From the NCBI RefSeq assembly GCF_037392515.1, contig NC_090283.1, forward strand, positions 23,650,749 to 23,714,748: a stretch of 64,000 nt of DNA, read 5' to 3'. The first letter of the stretch is position 1. Every line of letters starts with the position of its first letter. Made by a program: the position numbers and the translations under genes. The DNA is from Haliotis asinina (taxonomy: Eukaryota > Mollusca > Gastropoda > Lepetellida > Haliotidae). The notes under the pieces are model-generated. The model saw only the letters and a program-made list of their open reading frames with translations, did not search any database and was not told the origin of the DNA. This document shows, piece after piece, positions 27,101 through 42,100 of the stretch.

Positions 27101-30100
27101 CTCCCGCTATCAAATGAATCGCCTCATATGTTATTCAAATGAAGCTTCGAAAACAGGTTTTTCATGTTGTTGTATCACATTACCGAGCAGAATGCCACTA
27201 ATATCAAGAGGTACATGACCATACATATTATTTCAGAAATCTTTTTATAATAATTTTCAGAGTGTGTGAAAATGAGAATATAAAAGAAAAAAAGGCATAT
27301 GGCTAAAAACCACCTCAGTTTTTGCTTCTATTGTGCTTTAACCAGACATATAAATGTGTAAGCCTGCATTTTCAGTATAAAGTTTCATATTTATAAATAG
27401 GATTAGGACATTCAAATGGTGTATGATATCTAATAGTAATAATAATTTACAAGCCGATATTTTCCTCAATAAACATAGGCTTCATCTATGACCTCTGGGA
27501 ATTGTGTGTCATGGCAGTATGTCTCTGGTTGACTGGTGTTGAAAGAGTTAAACTTTCTCAGTAAAGCACAGATTCTACTACCTTGTTGGGTTGAGTCCCA
27601 CCCTGATTCGAACCCATGCTTTTAGAGTGAGGCACCTACTTGCCTGCACAAAATCTCAGCTGTCTAACCACTTAGCCATCTAACCACTTAGCCACCTCGA
27701 CAACAATGCTGCAAGAGCCAACAAAAACCACTAGAATCTGTATTTTAACGAGAAAATGTTACCCCAAATATTACATGTTACATTTTATCACTTGCTTGTG
27801 TATTCATCAAACGTGTGATTTTATCATTTGAATCACATGATTCAACCAGCTTCCTGTCCTGAAACCTGAGTGTGTTCAGTTTTATGCCTCACTCAGAATT
27901 ATTCCATCTATATGACAGGGGTCTGTAAACGATCTACTCTGGACCAGACAATCATGGGTTCAAAAATATTTTGAAAAGTCACTTGCCACAGGGCAAGTGA
28001 CTTCAAAAAAGCAGCTTGTCCTGACTAATTTTAAACTTGCCCTGATTTTATGACACAATGAGTGATGTTAATGTTTACTGGACTATTTATCGAAGAATGA
28101 TTAAGTTCACTCTCTACTAGCTCTACTTTATTATTACAAACTTTGCAAACTTCAATAGCTTTATTATGAGCAAATGTGAAATGAAATCCAATATTATTTG
28201 TAGCTTGAAACCATAAGTAGAAAGTATCTGGTAATCCACGGAGAAGTAACATTATTTGATTGCCCAAGAAGAAAACTGACTTGTCCTTTGCCTCGGGCGA
28301 TGGGATTTTTGACCCCGGGACAATCCAGTGATCATAAACCTCAAAAGCATTTATCTACACAAATGAGATATGATGACATGCATGAACAAACTCAGCAAGC
28401 CTGACCATCCGCTAGTCGCCTCTTACGACAACCATGGGTTGCAGAAGACCCTCCATGTATGTGGGACAGTCACAATTTCTAGTACTGTTATATGCTGACC
28501 TGTTTTTGTTATGGTCGGTGGGTATGAGGTGACTGTCATGTCGGAGAAAAAGCATCTCGTTGATATCCCCTTCCTTTTTATGCCGCTCGTCGTACTGTTC
28601 TATCAGCCTCTCCAGCTGCAATGAACAAAGGGACATTGGCATCACTCTCACTCAACAGACACTCATCACTCTTACACAACAGTCTGAACGACAAATGATA
28701 ATAACTACAGACTGTTTCACATTAAACAAAAAAATAAATTTTATACAATGAAATTAAGATTGTAAATATTCATAATTTTACCTTGCCAACTGAACATTAA
28801 ATCTCAGAATTTTATTCATCTTAGGCAGGGATTGGAAAAGGCAGGGGCCATGGGCCATTTTGCACATTAGAATAAAAAACGGCCCAATAAAATTTTGAAG
28901 TTTACTATTGGTACAAGGGCAGTGGCCCATTCTTAATGATGAAAATGGCCAATAATCCTGGAAATGGCCCATTGTCAAAGTTCTCCATCCCACTCCCTGC
29001 TTAGGATAAAAGTTGTAATTGGTAAAGCGAAACAAATACACGTCAATACATGATGAGGCCAACCCCGCATTCTTGCTGTTCCATGCCATGTGCAATTTTT
29101 TATTATTGACATTACACATTTGTCTCATTGATACTGTTCGATTAATGGAGGCTATTACTGATGACTAACTTATCTGTGCATGAGCAGATGAAGTGAAGTT
29201 ATGGAACCAGCAGGACCAAAACTTCTGTGTTTTAACAATGACTGCAAGTAATGTTGTGACTCCTTCTTGAGTAAACAGATGTAAATCATGGAACCTGAGA
29301 TCAGCTTTAATGCCACCCATTCAAGTTTTCTATACTAATCTCTGTCAAATCCTAATTGAATATTCAGAAAGTTGACAGAGATGCTGTGTCCCCTACATTT
29401 CCAGGTTCTCGATTCCAATCTGGGTAGGTACATGCGGTACTCGATTCCTTTTTCTCATACTCATCCTAGCAATCATCTATGCCTACATCACATGACCTTG
29501 AACCTCAAATATTGAAGGTCAAGGCGCGGTACTTACATCTAAATCTTCATCGATGTGGGGTAGTTCGTGGAAGAATGGTTCTGTGCAGTTCTGCTGAATG
29601 ACCTGAACCTGGAGTACAAGGCATGATTTAATCAATACAGGGCACGATGTAGTCAATACAAGTAAGGATCTGATCAACACAGGACACAATCTAGTCAAAA
29701 CAAGCAAGGATCTGACCAATACAGGGTATGATTTGATAACACAAGGCATGATTTGATCAATACAGGGCACGATGTAGTCAATACAAGTAAGATTTGATCA
29801 ATACAAGGCATGATTTAATAATACAAGGCATGATGTGGTCAATACAAGGCATGATTTGATCAATACAGGGCACGATGTAGTCAATACAAGTAAGGATCTG
29901 ATCAATACAAGGCATGATTTAATAATACAAGGCATGATGTGGTCAATACAAGGCATGATTTGATAAATACAGGGCACGATGTAGTCAATACAAGTAAGAT
30001 CTGATCAATACAAGGCATGATTTAATAATACAAGGCATGATGTGGTCAATACAAGGCATGATTTGATCAATACAGGGCACGATGTAGTCAATACAAGTAA

Positions 30101-33100
30101 GGATCTGATCAATACAAGGCATGATTTAATAATACAAGGCATGATGTGGTCAATACAAGGCATGATTTGATCAATACAGGGCACGATGTAGTCAATACAA
30201 GTAAGGATCTGATCAATACAGGTATGATATGATCAATAAAAAAGCATGATTTGATAATACAATCATGATGTGGTCAATACAAGGCATGATTTGATCAATG
30301 CAAGGCACAATGTGGTCAATACAAGGCATGATTCGATCAATGCAAGGCACTATGTGAGCAAGACATGATTTGATCAATACATGGCATGATTTCGTCAATA
30401 CAGGGCACGACGTAGTCAATACAAGTAAGGATCTGATCAACACAGGACACAATGTAGTCAATATAAGCAAGGATCTGACCAATACAGGATATGATCTGAT
30501 CAATACAAGGCATGATTTGATAATACAAGGCATGATGTGGTCAATACAAGGCATGATTTGATCAATACAGGGCATGATGTAGTCAATACAAGTAAGGATC
30601 TGATCAATACAGGGTATGATCTGATCAATACAAGGCATGATGTGATAATACAAGGCATGATGTGGTCAATACAAGGCATGATTTGATCAATACAAGGCAT
30701 GATTTAATCAATACAGGGCACAATGTGATTAATACAAGGAATGATTTCATCAATACAAGGAATGATGTGGTCAATGCAAAGCATGATTTGATCAATAGGG
30801 GCCTGATGTGACCAATACAGGGCATGATTTGATCAATACAAGGCAGGTGGGTGGGTGGGAGTGAGTGAAAGCATCCTACTCAAAATTTCAGAGTTACTTC
30901 GGTATTTCAATGTCACATACTCTCTGTACTTGGAAAGACTGTTTACAAAGGGTGTAAAGGGAAACACTCCACATCGACTTTTTATTACCCTCATCACAAG
31001 CTCAAGAACTGTTCAGCTTAAATAAGACTCCTATTCATTAACTGTCCTGAACACTTACCTCCTCAATGCTTGTTTTGACTTGTTCAGCAAGTTTCAACAA
31101 CATATTCGTTGTCCTGTTTTCAGTTGTTTTCAAACAACCAATGCGTATTACATCTGAAAGTAATGGTGAAACAATGCAAAATCAAAGCATAAGATACTGT
31201 CTGGCATTAAATTGTTTAGAATTCAAAATACAACATTTCATTTTGGTAACTATGAATCACTATTTTTCAAAAAATGCTGTTTGTTTCCCACTCAAAGGCA
31301 GTTCTCAAATATTGTAACAGTGGTCTCTAAATAACTGAGTGTGGACAAACCAGTGATTGATACAAGGAGCACTGATAAGGAATAAAACCTCAACCTGCAC
31401 CTAGGCTTACCCTATCCACTCTATCTACTTGACCACAGAGACAACATATGTGATGGAGGAAATCTGTGGGCACAAACCTGTGAAGTGATGATATATACGC
31501 AACCTCACAGAAACCTGTCACATCATCGTAGACCTTTCTGACCCTATGAAGGTCCAGGTTAAAATAGAACTGGCTCCAATTTCTCGAAACAAACTTAAGT
31601 CTGAGTTTTGACTTAAGTTCGAGGTTTTACTCAAATTTGAGAAAATACATTTCCCAGAATGTACTGAAATTGATATTAAACTCAAAAACAGTAGACAGTT
31701 TGAGTTTCGTGAATATATTGCTTAAGGCGTTTGAGCATTTTCTATTTTAAAAAGTACATTTGAGTTAAAAATAAAGCAGTTTCAAATTGTCAAACTCAGT
31801 TTGAAATTTGAGTAAAAACTTAAGTTTGTTTCGAGAAATTGGGGCCTGGTCTTGAGCAACCCATGCTTGTCATAAGAAGCAACGTCGCTGACTTCGTTGA
31901 CACATGCCATCTTATTTCAAATGTATGACATTGATGTTCATGCTGTTGATCACTGGGTTATCACGTCAACACTCATTTATTCAAATTATTCATAGACCGC
32001 TACTACATAGCTGGCAGTTGCTGAGTGCAGAGTTAAACAACAAACGAACCAATATTAGTTCTTTTCCAATCTTACCAAATGGGGGATTCAGCAGAAATGA
32101 CGGCGTTGTTCGGAGAACAAACTCTAAACAACACATTAGCAACAACACGGCATGATTCAGGTCCTGGTTGTCAACAAGGAAGTGATCTGAAAAACATGGA
32201 TTTTTTCACAATGTAAATCTTTTATTACACTCAACCTGACTACTAAATGCTCCTTTCTCAATCCTGTGAAATATAGTGAGTTCCCTGTGTTGTCTGATGC
32301 ACACTGTGTTTGCAGGAATTTCAGTGCTATAGAAATAAAATGTAGGCCAATAACCAAAAGTGAACAAACCAGTAATCTTTCTGTTTTACAGTCAAAAGGA
32401 TTTGATGATAAATTCTGTACAAGTCCACCTCCATACAGTGAAACAAGATCCTTGCAACCATTCATATTGCAGTTTTGCAGACACACTGGCAATGTGCAGA
32501 GCACAGGAAGCCATGTTTTGAATTCCCTAAGTTTCCACATTTCAGATGTACTGAACACTACCATGGATGCATGAACTGTTCAGCTTTGTTTCACCTGAAC
32601 CAAAAACCAACCCACAGAGTACGATATCATTCAAGACATGGTTTCCTGTTATCCGCCATGACTGTCAAAGTTGTCACCCCCATCTTAAAAAAAAAGGACG
32701 GGGTGCCAAAAACAGGCTTTAAATTGTTCGAGTCAAGTTGAATTTTTGACAATTTGAATGTACCTTGGTGAGGATTACTTTTATAACAGGTAACATATTT
32801 TCATTTAGATGTACTGTCAGGACACATAGAAAATATTTCATAAATGCCATTTAAATTTTAAGAGCCATGTCAGTTAAATAGAGCCTCATTTCAATCTCTG
32901 TAGTGACCTGTCCAGCCTGGTCATGTGGTCTAAGTGTATCTCTTTATGGCACTGGTGTGAATGCAAAGTTTTCTACTGTTCAAGAACACACTTTTTGGAC
33001 TAAATTTCAGGAGAATGAGAGGTTAGACATAAATATGAGTTGGGATTAGGAAATCTAAACAATACACAATATTTTGATGGAGCATTGCTCCTATGATTGA

Positions 33101-36100
33101 AAATAATTGAAAAATCGCTCGATAGAAGGATTAAAAATGTTTACTGACAATGAAAAATGATGAATATTTCGATTAATCAGCATATGGTTGTTTTAGTAGA
33201 ACATACTCGTATTTAGTAAATGAAGTAAATTTTATGAATATTCACGAACAAAATTGCGCTCAACATTGTGTTGTAATACTTTTAACCATTTATTGTTTAA
33301 TTTCAATTCCAGTGTCTTTTTTGCATGCATGTATTTCATTGCATGACAGTATTAGATATATAGAAAACATTAATTAGAAAAAAACAGGTGAAAAATAATT
33401 GGTGACCACTTTAAAAATGTACATATCTCAATTATAATCGGTACTCATTCGCCACAAATCCTCTGTTAAACATAAGTGGATCAGGTTTCCGATTCCCAAC
33501 ACCAATTGTCACTCTTATCACAAATAAATTGTAACATGACATCTCTTTGAAATTCTCAGAAGACAAATGAAGTAATTTAACAGTGCATTTTCTTTCTTAT
33601 CCAATGAAATATGTGTTCAACTTAAAACCATGCATACAAAATAACCTGCAAACATTTGAGGAAGTACAATACATTCATGTCTCACTTTTTGTGTGCAAGA
33701 AGATCGTCCAACACAGCTTTTTCCTAAATGAGACTCCTTCCGTTTCAGGCACCGGTGGCATCACATTCTCGCGGAAATATACATTTTCCCTGAAAACAGA
33801 CCAAATGTCATCACAACATGACACATCTAATTAAACTCTGTATTATCCATTAAATTGCTATACTGAGTCTAACAAACCTTTGAAGAAGGTCAGGTCAACC
33901 AACCTTAGAGTGATCTATGACTGTCCAATGAAATGCAACATGACTGAACAGACTTAACCAGCCAGACTGTTTAGGATAGGACTTCCAAAAATCCCTTGTC
34001 ACTGACACTGATCTCTCAACTAATGAGTAGCCACATACAACACAGATATTTGACCTGCAGTACGTACGTGTAGGGCTTTCTGAAAGCATGGTTACCATTA
34101 GCTAATATTTCGGCAAGCTGCCATCCTTGAATATTGATAAATACACTATTTTCAGTAACTGTTTACGCATTGTTGTGGCATGCGCTATGAACATCACCTG
34201 GAAGCTATTGTAAAATAACATGCAGAATCGTTTGGGTGCGAATTTTTTCAAGGTAGAGGTTCATCTCACAGAATCTCAAGACCGATTCATCTGCATTTAA
34301 ATCTGCGAATTCACAGCAAATTTCCATCCCAGTGATGATACCAATCCATGCTTTGCCTTAAAAATCACTGTCAGGATCTTCACCTGAATTCTTGTCACAG
34401 CAAAGTCTTTGGGTTGAGAGTCACGTATGTACAGTGTGTTAAACCATTTGAATTCCCCTCCTGAGAGGTTCAAACTATTGTTACAACAGAGATTAATTAA
34501 GTTCCAAAGTATAATAATGACTTACTCATTGGAATCTTCATCTGATTTGGGATCTTCTCTAAATACAGATCGACATAGCCTACAACACAAAGATCACAGA
34601 TTTAAATACCAGTGAAGATCTGGATAAGAACTGGTCTTCAGCAAGCCCATGTTTGTTGAAAGAGGTGAACTGATACAATCAGGTGGTCTGACTTTTTGAA
34701 ATGGTTGATCCGAGTCATCGATTCCCAACTGTGTATATCAATGCTCATGATATCAATCACTGGATTGTCTGGTCCAGATTTGCTTATATACAGGCCAATG
34801 TTCTATAGAGGAAGTACTGCTGAATGTGGTGTTAAACAACAACAAAACATACACCAAGTGATATCAGAACTTATAATCCTGTTAGAACCATTCGATTGGC
34901 ATTCTTGAGTTTAGTAAGAACAGGTACTCCGTCAGAAAGCAACTTATGGTTTATCGCATATAGTGTTGTTTAGTATAAACAAAGAAACAGATACATATTC
35001 AGCTTTAAAAGGATGTTAGAATTGAGGTCGCTAAATATTTTTTTATTTTCACTTTTCTGGTACAATGGACCACAAAGACTTTCATCAGAAGCTGTTTGTT
35101 TTTGTTCAACGCCACACTCAGCAATATTCCAGCAGTCTTTAAATAATCTGGACCAGACAATCCTATGATCCACAGCTTGAGCAGGGATCTCCAAAATTAG
35201 GTCAGTTGCCACTTCCAAAAAGTATGGGTTGCTGAAAAACAATTCTGTTCTGAACCAGATTTTTCCAGGTCCAGTGTTACATTGTTAGCAGAATTCTGAA
35301 AAAGAAAAAAAAATATTCAAAGGGTTTTGTTACATCCTGAATGCCACACTTTTTAAGTCTTGTATGTGATGACTATCCAAAACAACTTTTAAAAAAGTTG
35401 AATGTGCACCAGTAGAACTACTATTTTCATTCTTCACAGATTTTGTTCTTCAAACTGCTTACTTTTCAAATGTGTGGAAGAGAGCAGACACGATACAGTA
35501 GTTTTTCTCGAGACAAAGCAGATGTTGCCGCACAGACTCACTGACAACTACCCTCTCCTTCAACACCCGCATCCTCCGGAAGAACTCTGTGATGCTGAAA
35601 CACGTAAGTACAAACATGATGGCTCTTCACTTGTGTTGGGAACCAGACACCAAAGCTACTATCGATTATCGCAGGACTTGTGGCCAACGATTATCAATTG
35701 TAATTGAAATACACACATTTCTAATGTAATCACCAATTTTAGGGGTATTCCCCATTTTTTCCTGATTAATGTTGACGGAATTATTCTTTCAGCAACAAAT
35801 ATTTAGCAGTATATTTCATTACATTCACAATAGATGCAAAATATATTCACACAGGTTACAGTAATATTTACTGTTGTGATGAATATGAATTTATGAATAC
35901 AGTGCACAGAGTTTTACGCTTTTGAGAGCACGTCTGTTAATGAATATTCGTGAAAATTTAATGATTAGTTTACTTCATTCAAGTATGTTATACTGAAACA
36001 AGAAAATCCTGAATAATCGAAAATATGCTTTATATAATCGATAATTACTTTTAATCCTTCTTTCAACTGATTTCTGACTATTTTCGATCATCGAACATCA

Positions 36101-39100
36101 CTACTCTTCATGATGTTTTACAAAAGGAACCTTTGATAATAGTGAGGTAGCCTAGTGGTCAAAGTGTTCACTCATCATGCAGAAGACCCAGGTTTGATTC
36201 CTCACATGGGTACAATGCCCATTTTTGGTGTCGCTCTGCTTCGACATCACTTGTATATTGCTAAAAGTGATTACGTGTTTCATTCTGGCAGTGGCAGTTT
36301 GAATCCTTAATGAGACTGAATCCAAGAATTCTACAATCTGCACTTTCTTGAGAATGTGTTATCCTAAATATCTCGTATTTTTCATCTGACCACTTTGACT
36401 ACAGCATTGTGTTTTCAGGAAACTTAAGATTTACATCTTGGATATATCTGTGGATGACAACAAATGGCTACCAACGACATAAACTGACATAGCCTACCCG
36501 GTGAGCTTCAGCCCTCACACACTATAACCAAAAGAACGGATAAGCTGCATACCTGCATAAATTGTGCAAATATTCATGTGGAAACTCAAATCCTCTTATA
36601 TCTATTGCGTACAAGTATCCTTGAATTTTTAAAAAAATATTCAATAACTTCAATCTTGCATGTGTACAGATGACATACAAAGCAGCTGAGGTATAGTGAG
36701 AGGTTTCATTTCAGGACGTGAATGTGGCAACTTACAGTTTTTCTGACCGTTTCTCATATTACAGATCAAACTTAAATAACAATCACTAACATTTAGACTT
36801 TATTATATTTTTACAATGAAAGGAAATGTCAAAATACCCAAATGAGTGTGAGTGGGGTAAGTATACTGATGCAGCCTATTCTCGCAGTACTTACAGATAT
36901 CGGCTAAAAAATAATACAAACAGTTCTTATCGTATGAATGTTTGTTGTTTTTAAACGAAGAGACTCCTCTAACATCTGCATCTATCAACTGCTTGATCCA
37001 TCAGGTGTATTATCACTCTTGAGCTCAGTGAAAAACAAGGTCGCCTGCCACTGACTTAATGAGGCACCACCGATTCTCGCAGCATAACGAGGACGTAACG
37101 TTATAAAGTGTAAGAAAGGGCAAGAAAAGGTTATGATTTGTCCAAGTTGGTAAAACTAACCCATATTCGTTACACTGCAAAAATTTTGATCATTCGTAGA
37201 CTTGGGCCACTTGCTACTTACCGGTCAGTGATGTAAACTACTGCTAAGCTTCGCACATCAGCAATCTCGGCAGAAAACGTGTTTACCGAAAGAATAGGAG
37301 ATGGACCTATACAATTTGTTTGGTTACTCAAAGGAAAACTAGGATCCCCAATGATGATGAACACAAACAATATAACAAAAAGCTGTCAGCAGCTGGGATT
37401 GTAACCATGGTAGCCACTGACTTACTTGAGGTTGGTGTGTTGTAGCAGGTTGGTGAGAGTGATGCTGGGATTGCCGTCAAGGTAGCCGCACTGCAACTGG
37501 GGGTCTAGTGGACCGTACGGCATCCTAAAATCAGTAAGAAAAACTCAGTCTAAAATAGTTATAAGACTGACGAGTGAATTGGTTTGTTTCATGCCATTTC
37601 AACAAAATATAAGCAGGAAGTGATAGTACAAAATTTTGTTGGGGGTGGTGAGGTAGCATGTTAGTTAAAGCATTCACTTGTCTGCCAAAGACCCGGGTTT
37701 GATTCCTCACTAGTAGAGGACAATGTGTACGCGAGACGGTCTCCCGTTACGTATACAAGTGACTACCTGAGAGGGGGTCACTTATTCGTGTGACTGCCTG
37801 ATCACAGACAACAGACAAAGAAATTCTGCATGTCACACAAAAACGCATCTAAAAGTGTTATTTCTGAAAATAATTACACAAAATTTGTTAATCATTGACA
37901 GATGGTCAAGTTATTGGATGGCGTGAATGAAAACATAAAAAGAGGATATTAAATGGTCAGAAAATGACAAAAAAATGCAAAATTTGAGCAAAAATGGACT
38001 ATATTCAACAGCAAATTTCACCTATGTGTATATTTTTCAGAAACTTACACTTAGTATTTTCTGAAATCTCATTCATCGTAGATTCATAATATATATGCAG
38101 CTTTCGATGCACACCAACGCACACCTGCTTGTTGTTGTGTTGAAACATGGGTAGAATGTGTGAAGTCCATTTCTGGTGTACACAACTGTAATACTGCCAC
38201 AATTTTGCCGAGAGCATCATAAAACTTAACTCACTCAATATTGTGTAGCTTGTAAGAAATATATATACCAGCTATATGTAACGTAACTTCAATACCAGAA
38301 ACTACTATTTCTCATCAAGCCTGGACCATACATTCAAGTCCAGTTGTGTAGGTTGATGCTCATGCTGTTTATCACTGGTTTGTCTATTATTTATAGATCA
38401 CTGTCATATAAATGCAATACTGCTGAGAACAGCATTAAACTACAAAGAAAGAAAGCAACATTCAAGTGATTCCCATTGTCAACGACACTCTGTGCCAGTA
38501 GAATAACTGTTTCCCCTCATTAACCACCCTCAATTATCACCATCAATCATTTTGTGCTGCTAGCAAACTTTACTAGGGATCAGTTTTAAGAATCCCCTGC
38601 GGGTAGTGAAATATGATACCCTGAACATTGCACTGACAAACATGCACAACTGTGTGTTTAAACCTGCAATGCTGAGGGGACACAGCATTCAAAATAATCA
38701 CTAGTCTGGAGGCCCAGCACCAGTTGTTTTTGTACCGAGCCAGCAGTTGCAAATATTTGCAGGTTCTTGCGGCCTTCAGTAAATTATCTGTCTTTTGTTT
38801 AAAACTGGAACGTTTTCTCATAATTGTTTTCTTTATTTTTCTTAATTAACGTTCAGGAATCATCCATGATCTATCATGATGACTTATTTTCCACTTCCTG
38901 ATATTTCACTGCTCAGCACGTACTAGGAATGTCAACAGTGTAGTCTGTTTTGTTTTAATCTGTTTGAATTTAACGAAATGGGCCTGCAAATTTCATTCAG
39001 GGCCTGTAGGGTTTGAAGCCTGCAAGTGGCAGCAGGCCCCGGTGGCCGACTGGCAAATTACAGGATTGCAAATGCTGAATGAGAGGGCCTTGTCAAATAT

Positions 39101-42100
39101 ATTGCTGTATCTGCAGTCTCAATAATGTAGCCTGTAAACATAACACTAAAACACTTGAAACTTTATGGACAATGGGATAACAACATAAGGCTGACATGCA
39201 CTATACATATGGGTTGACAAAACCCACTGTAGTATGCCCGTGTTGATAGACTGAACTAGTGTAGTATACACCTGACTGAACCACTGTAGTATACACTTGA
39301 CTAAACCACTGCAGTACACATCTGACTGAACTACTGTCGTATACACCTGACCGAACTACTGTCGTATACACCAGACTGAATCACTGTAGTATACACCTGA
39401 CTGAACTACTGTAGTATACACCAGACTGAATAACTGCAGTGTAAACCTGACTGAACCACTGTAGTATACACCTGACTGAACCACTGCAGTATACACCTGA
39501 CTGAACCACTGCAGTATACACCTGACTGAACAACTGCAGTATATACCTGACTGAACCACTGTAATATACACCTGACTGAACCACTGTAATATACACCTGA
39601 CTGAACCACTACAGTATACACCTGACTGAACCACTGTAGTATACACCAGACTGAACCACTGTAGTATACACCAGACTGAACCACTGCAGTTAACACCTGA
39701 CTGAACCACTGTAGTATACACCTGACTGAACCACTACAGTATACGCCAGACTGAACCACTGTAGTATACACCTGACTGAACCACTACAGTATACACCAGA
39801 CTGAACCACTGTAGTATACACCTGACTGAACCACTGCAGTATACACCTGACTGAACCACTGCAGTATACACCTGACTGAACAACTGCAGTATATACCTGA
39901 CTGAACCACTGTAATATACACCTGACTGAACCACTGTAATATACACCTGACTGAACCACTACAGTATACACCTGACTGAACCACTGTAGTATACACCAGA
40001 CTGAACCACTGTAGTATACACCAGACTGAACCACTGCAGTTAACACCTGACTGAACCACTGTAGTATACACCTGACTGAACCACTACAGTATACGCCAGA
40101 CTGAACCACTGTAGTATACACCTGACTGAACCACTACAGTATACACCAGACTGAACCACTGTAGTATACACCTGACTGAACCACGGTAGTATACACCAGA
40201 CTGAACGACTGAAGAATGCACCTGACTGAACCATTGAAGTATACACCTGACTGAACCACTGTAGTATACGCCAGACTGAACCACTGTAGTATACACCAGA
40301 CTGAACTACTGTAGTATACACCAGACTGAACTACTGTAGTATACACCTGACTGAACCACTGTAGTATACACCAGACTGAACTACTGTAGTATACACCTGA
40401 CTGAACCACTGTAGTATACACCTGACTGAACCACTGTAGTATACACCTGACTGAACCACTGTAGTATACACCTGACTGAACCACTGTAGTATACACCTGA
40501 CTGCACTACTGTGGTGTACACATGACTGAACCACTGTAGCATACACTGACTGAACTACTGTAGTATACACCAGACTGAACCACTGTAGTATACACCAGAT
40601 TGAACCACTGTAGTATACATCAGACTGAACCACTGTAGTGAACACCTGACTGAAGCACTATTGTGTACACCTGACTGAACCACTGTAGTATACACATGAC
40701 TGAACCACTGTAGTATACACCAGACTGAACGACTGAAGAATGCACCTGACTGAACCATTGTAGTATACACCTGTGTTGAATGACTTGAGCCCTGTAGTAT
40801 ACATGTGAGTGAATCAACATCAGAAAAGAGCAATTTGACTGAACGTACCTTGTGTCCACCATCGCCATATACAAGGCACAGATAAACAGGTCAAAATATG
40901 AAGACTGAAAAACAAGACAGAAAACAGTAAAGTACATTTGGTTGACATAAATCAATATATACATGTACCAGCAAACTATTGATGAAGTAAATCTTAAATT
41001 TTACTCATGCATGTTTCATCTTTCACTCAGGGTATGAAGTCCCCAAACTACCTTTTTATAATTGGTAAGTCTGTTAATGGGCGATCTTTTTGTTGCAAGG
41101 GGCAATAACTCTCCTTTTATAATGATATAAGCGACGGTCCAACTTCTCGCTTCCAGTCTAGTTCCCGAGTCAATGTGCGCTGCAACAACTTGATACATGT
41201 AAAGACAGAACCCAGCTTACGCGTTGCCTTGTTTCCCCTTAACTGAAAAAATTATCGTTCATGACGAAAAGCCATTAACTGATGCATGTTTTGCTTTTTG
41301 ATGTTTAGTTTAGAAAGGCATAGGTTATTTAATTTCCAAATGCAGTACGAATACACATGATAGAAGATTACAGGGAAAAACACCATGAAAAGTCGATATA
41401 TTGTCACAGCATTTCCTACGACAGAACACGAGACAAAGCAAGTCTCCAGTGTTGTAGCATCGGTAAAGTAATGAAAATTCTTTTTTATATGTTATCAGCC
41501 ATAATGTTGTTCCCAATGGTAATTCTTTAACTACTGCCACATTAAAATCTTACAAATAATTCCTATACAACCACCGATTCAATGTAAAAAAAAATCGGGG
41601 TTACACCTCCGGCGAACTAGCATACCCTGGAAGTTCTTTATCGAGAATTTATGATTTATTACACATCCCTGACAATTGAAGAAATTCTGTATAGAATGTA
41701 ACAGCTGCTTAGAAACATATATATTACGTTTTGAGCAGCATTTCCTCACTCATCGGAATCCATTTTTTTAAAAATTCTGATGCTACTGTATATTCCTATG
41801 TTTACATATACAAGTGCCATACACCTATTATCCAAGCAATTAGTCGGTTGCATCAGAAACACGTCATCATAGCTTGAAATAAAATATCCCCCCCCCCCCT
41901 TGAAAGATATGTCCACCAGTCAGTATTGTGAGTCATGTTATATATGTCAATTTATTGGTTCATTTCTTACAAAAGTTTAACCCCATTTAAAGCTCTTTAT
42001 ATACACAGTCATTTACAGAGCTTTCTCTCAATGAACAATGTGCGCAAAAAGTATTTGCCCAAGCAGATGTGTGTGATAGAAATATATTTCATATGTTTCT

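Noticed and set aside
29519..30825. Frames rich in CIDQIMPCIDHIMPC
   Set aside because: Minisatellite translation; only the 29537-29608 part is real coding sequence (RB1 exon 10).
39225..40790. CRISPR-like regular array
   Set aside because: Units are contiguous with no unique spacers, in a eukaryotic intron.
39146..40833. Overlapping minus-strand frames with repeating VVQSGVYYSGSV
   Set aside because: Translation of the 25-bp minisatellite in several frames; no start context, splice sites or independent conservation.
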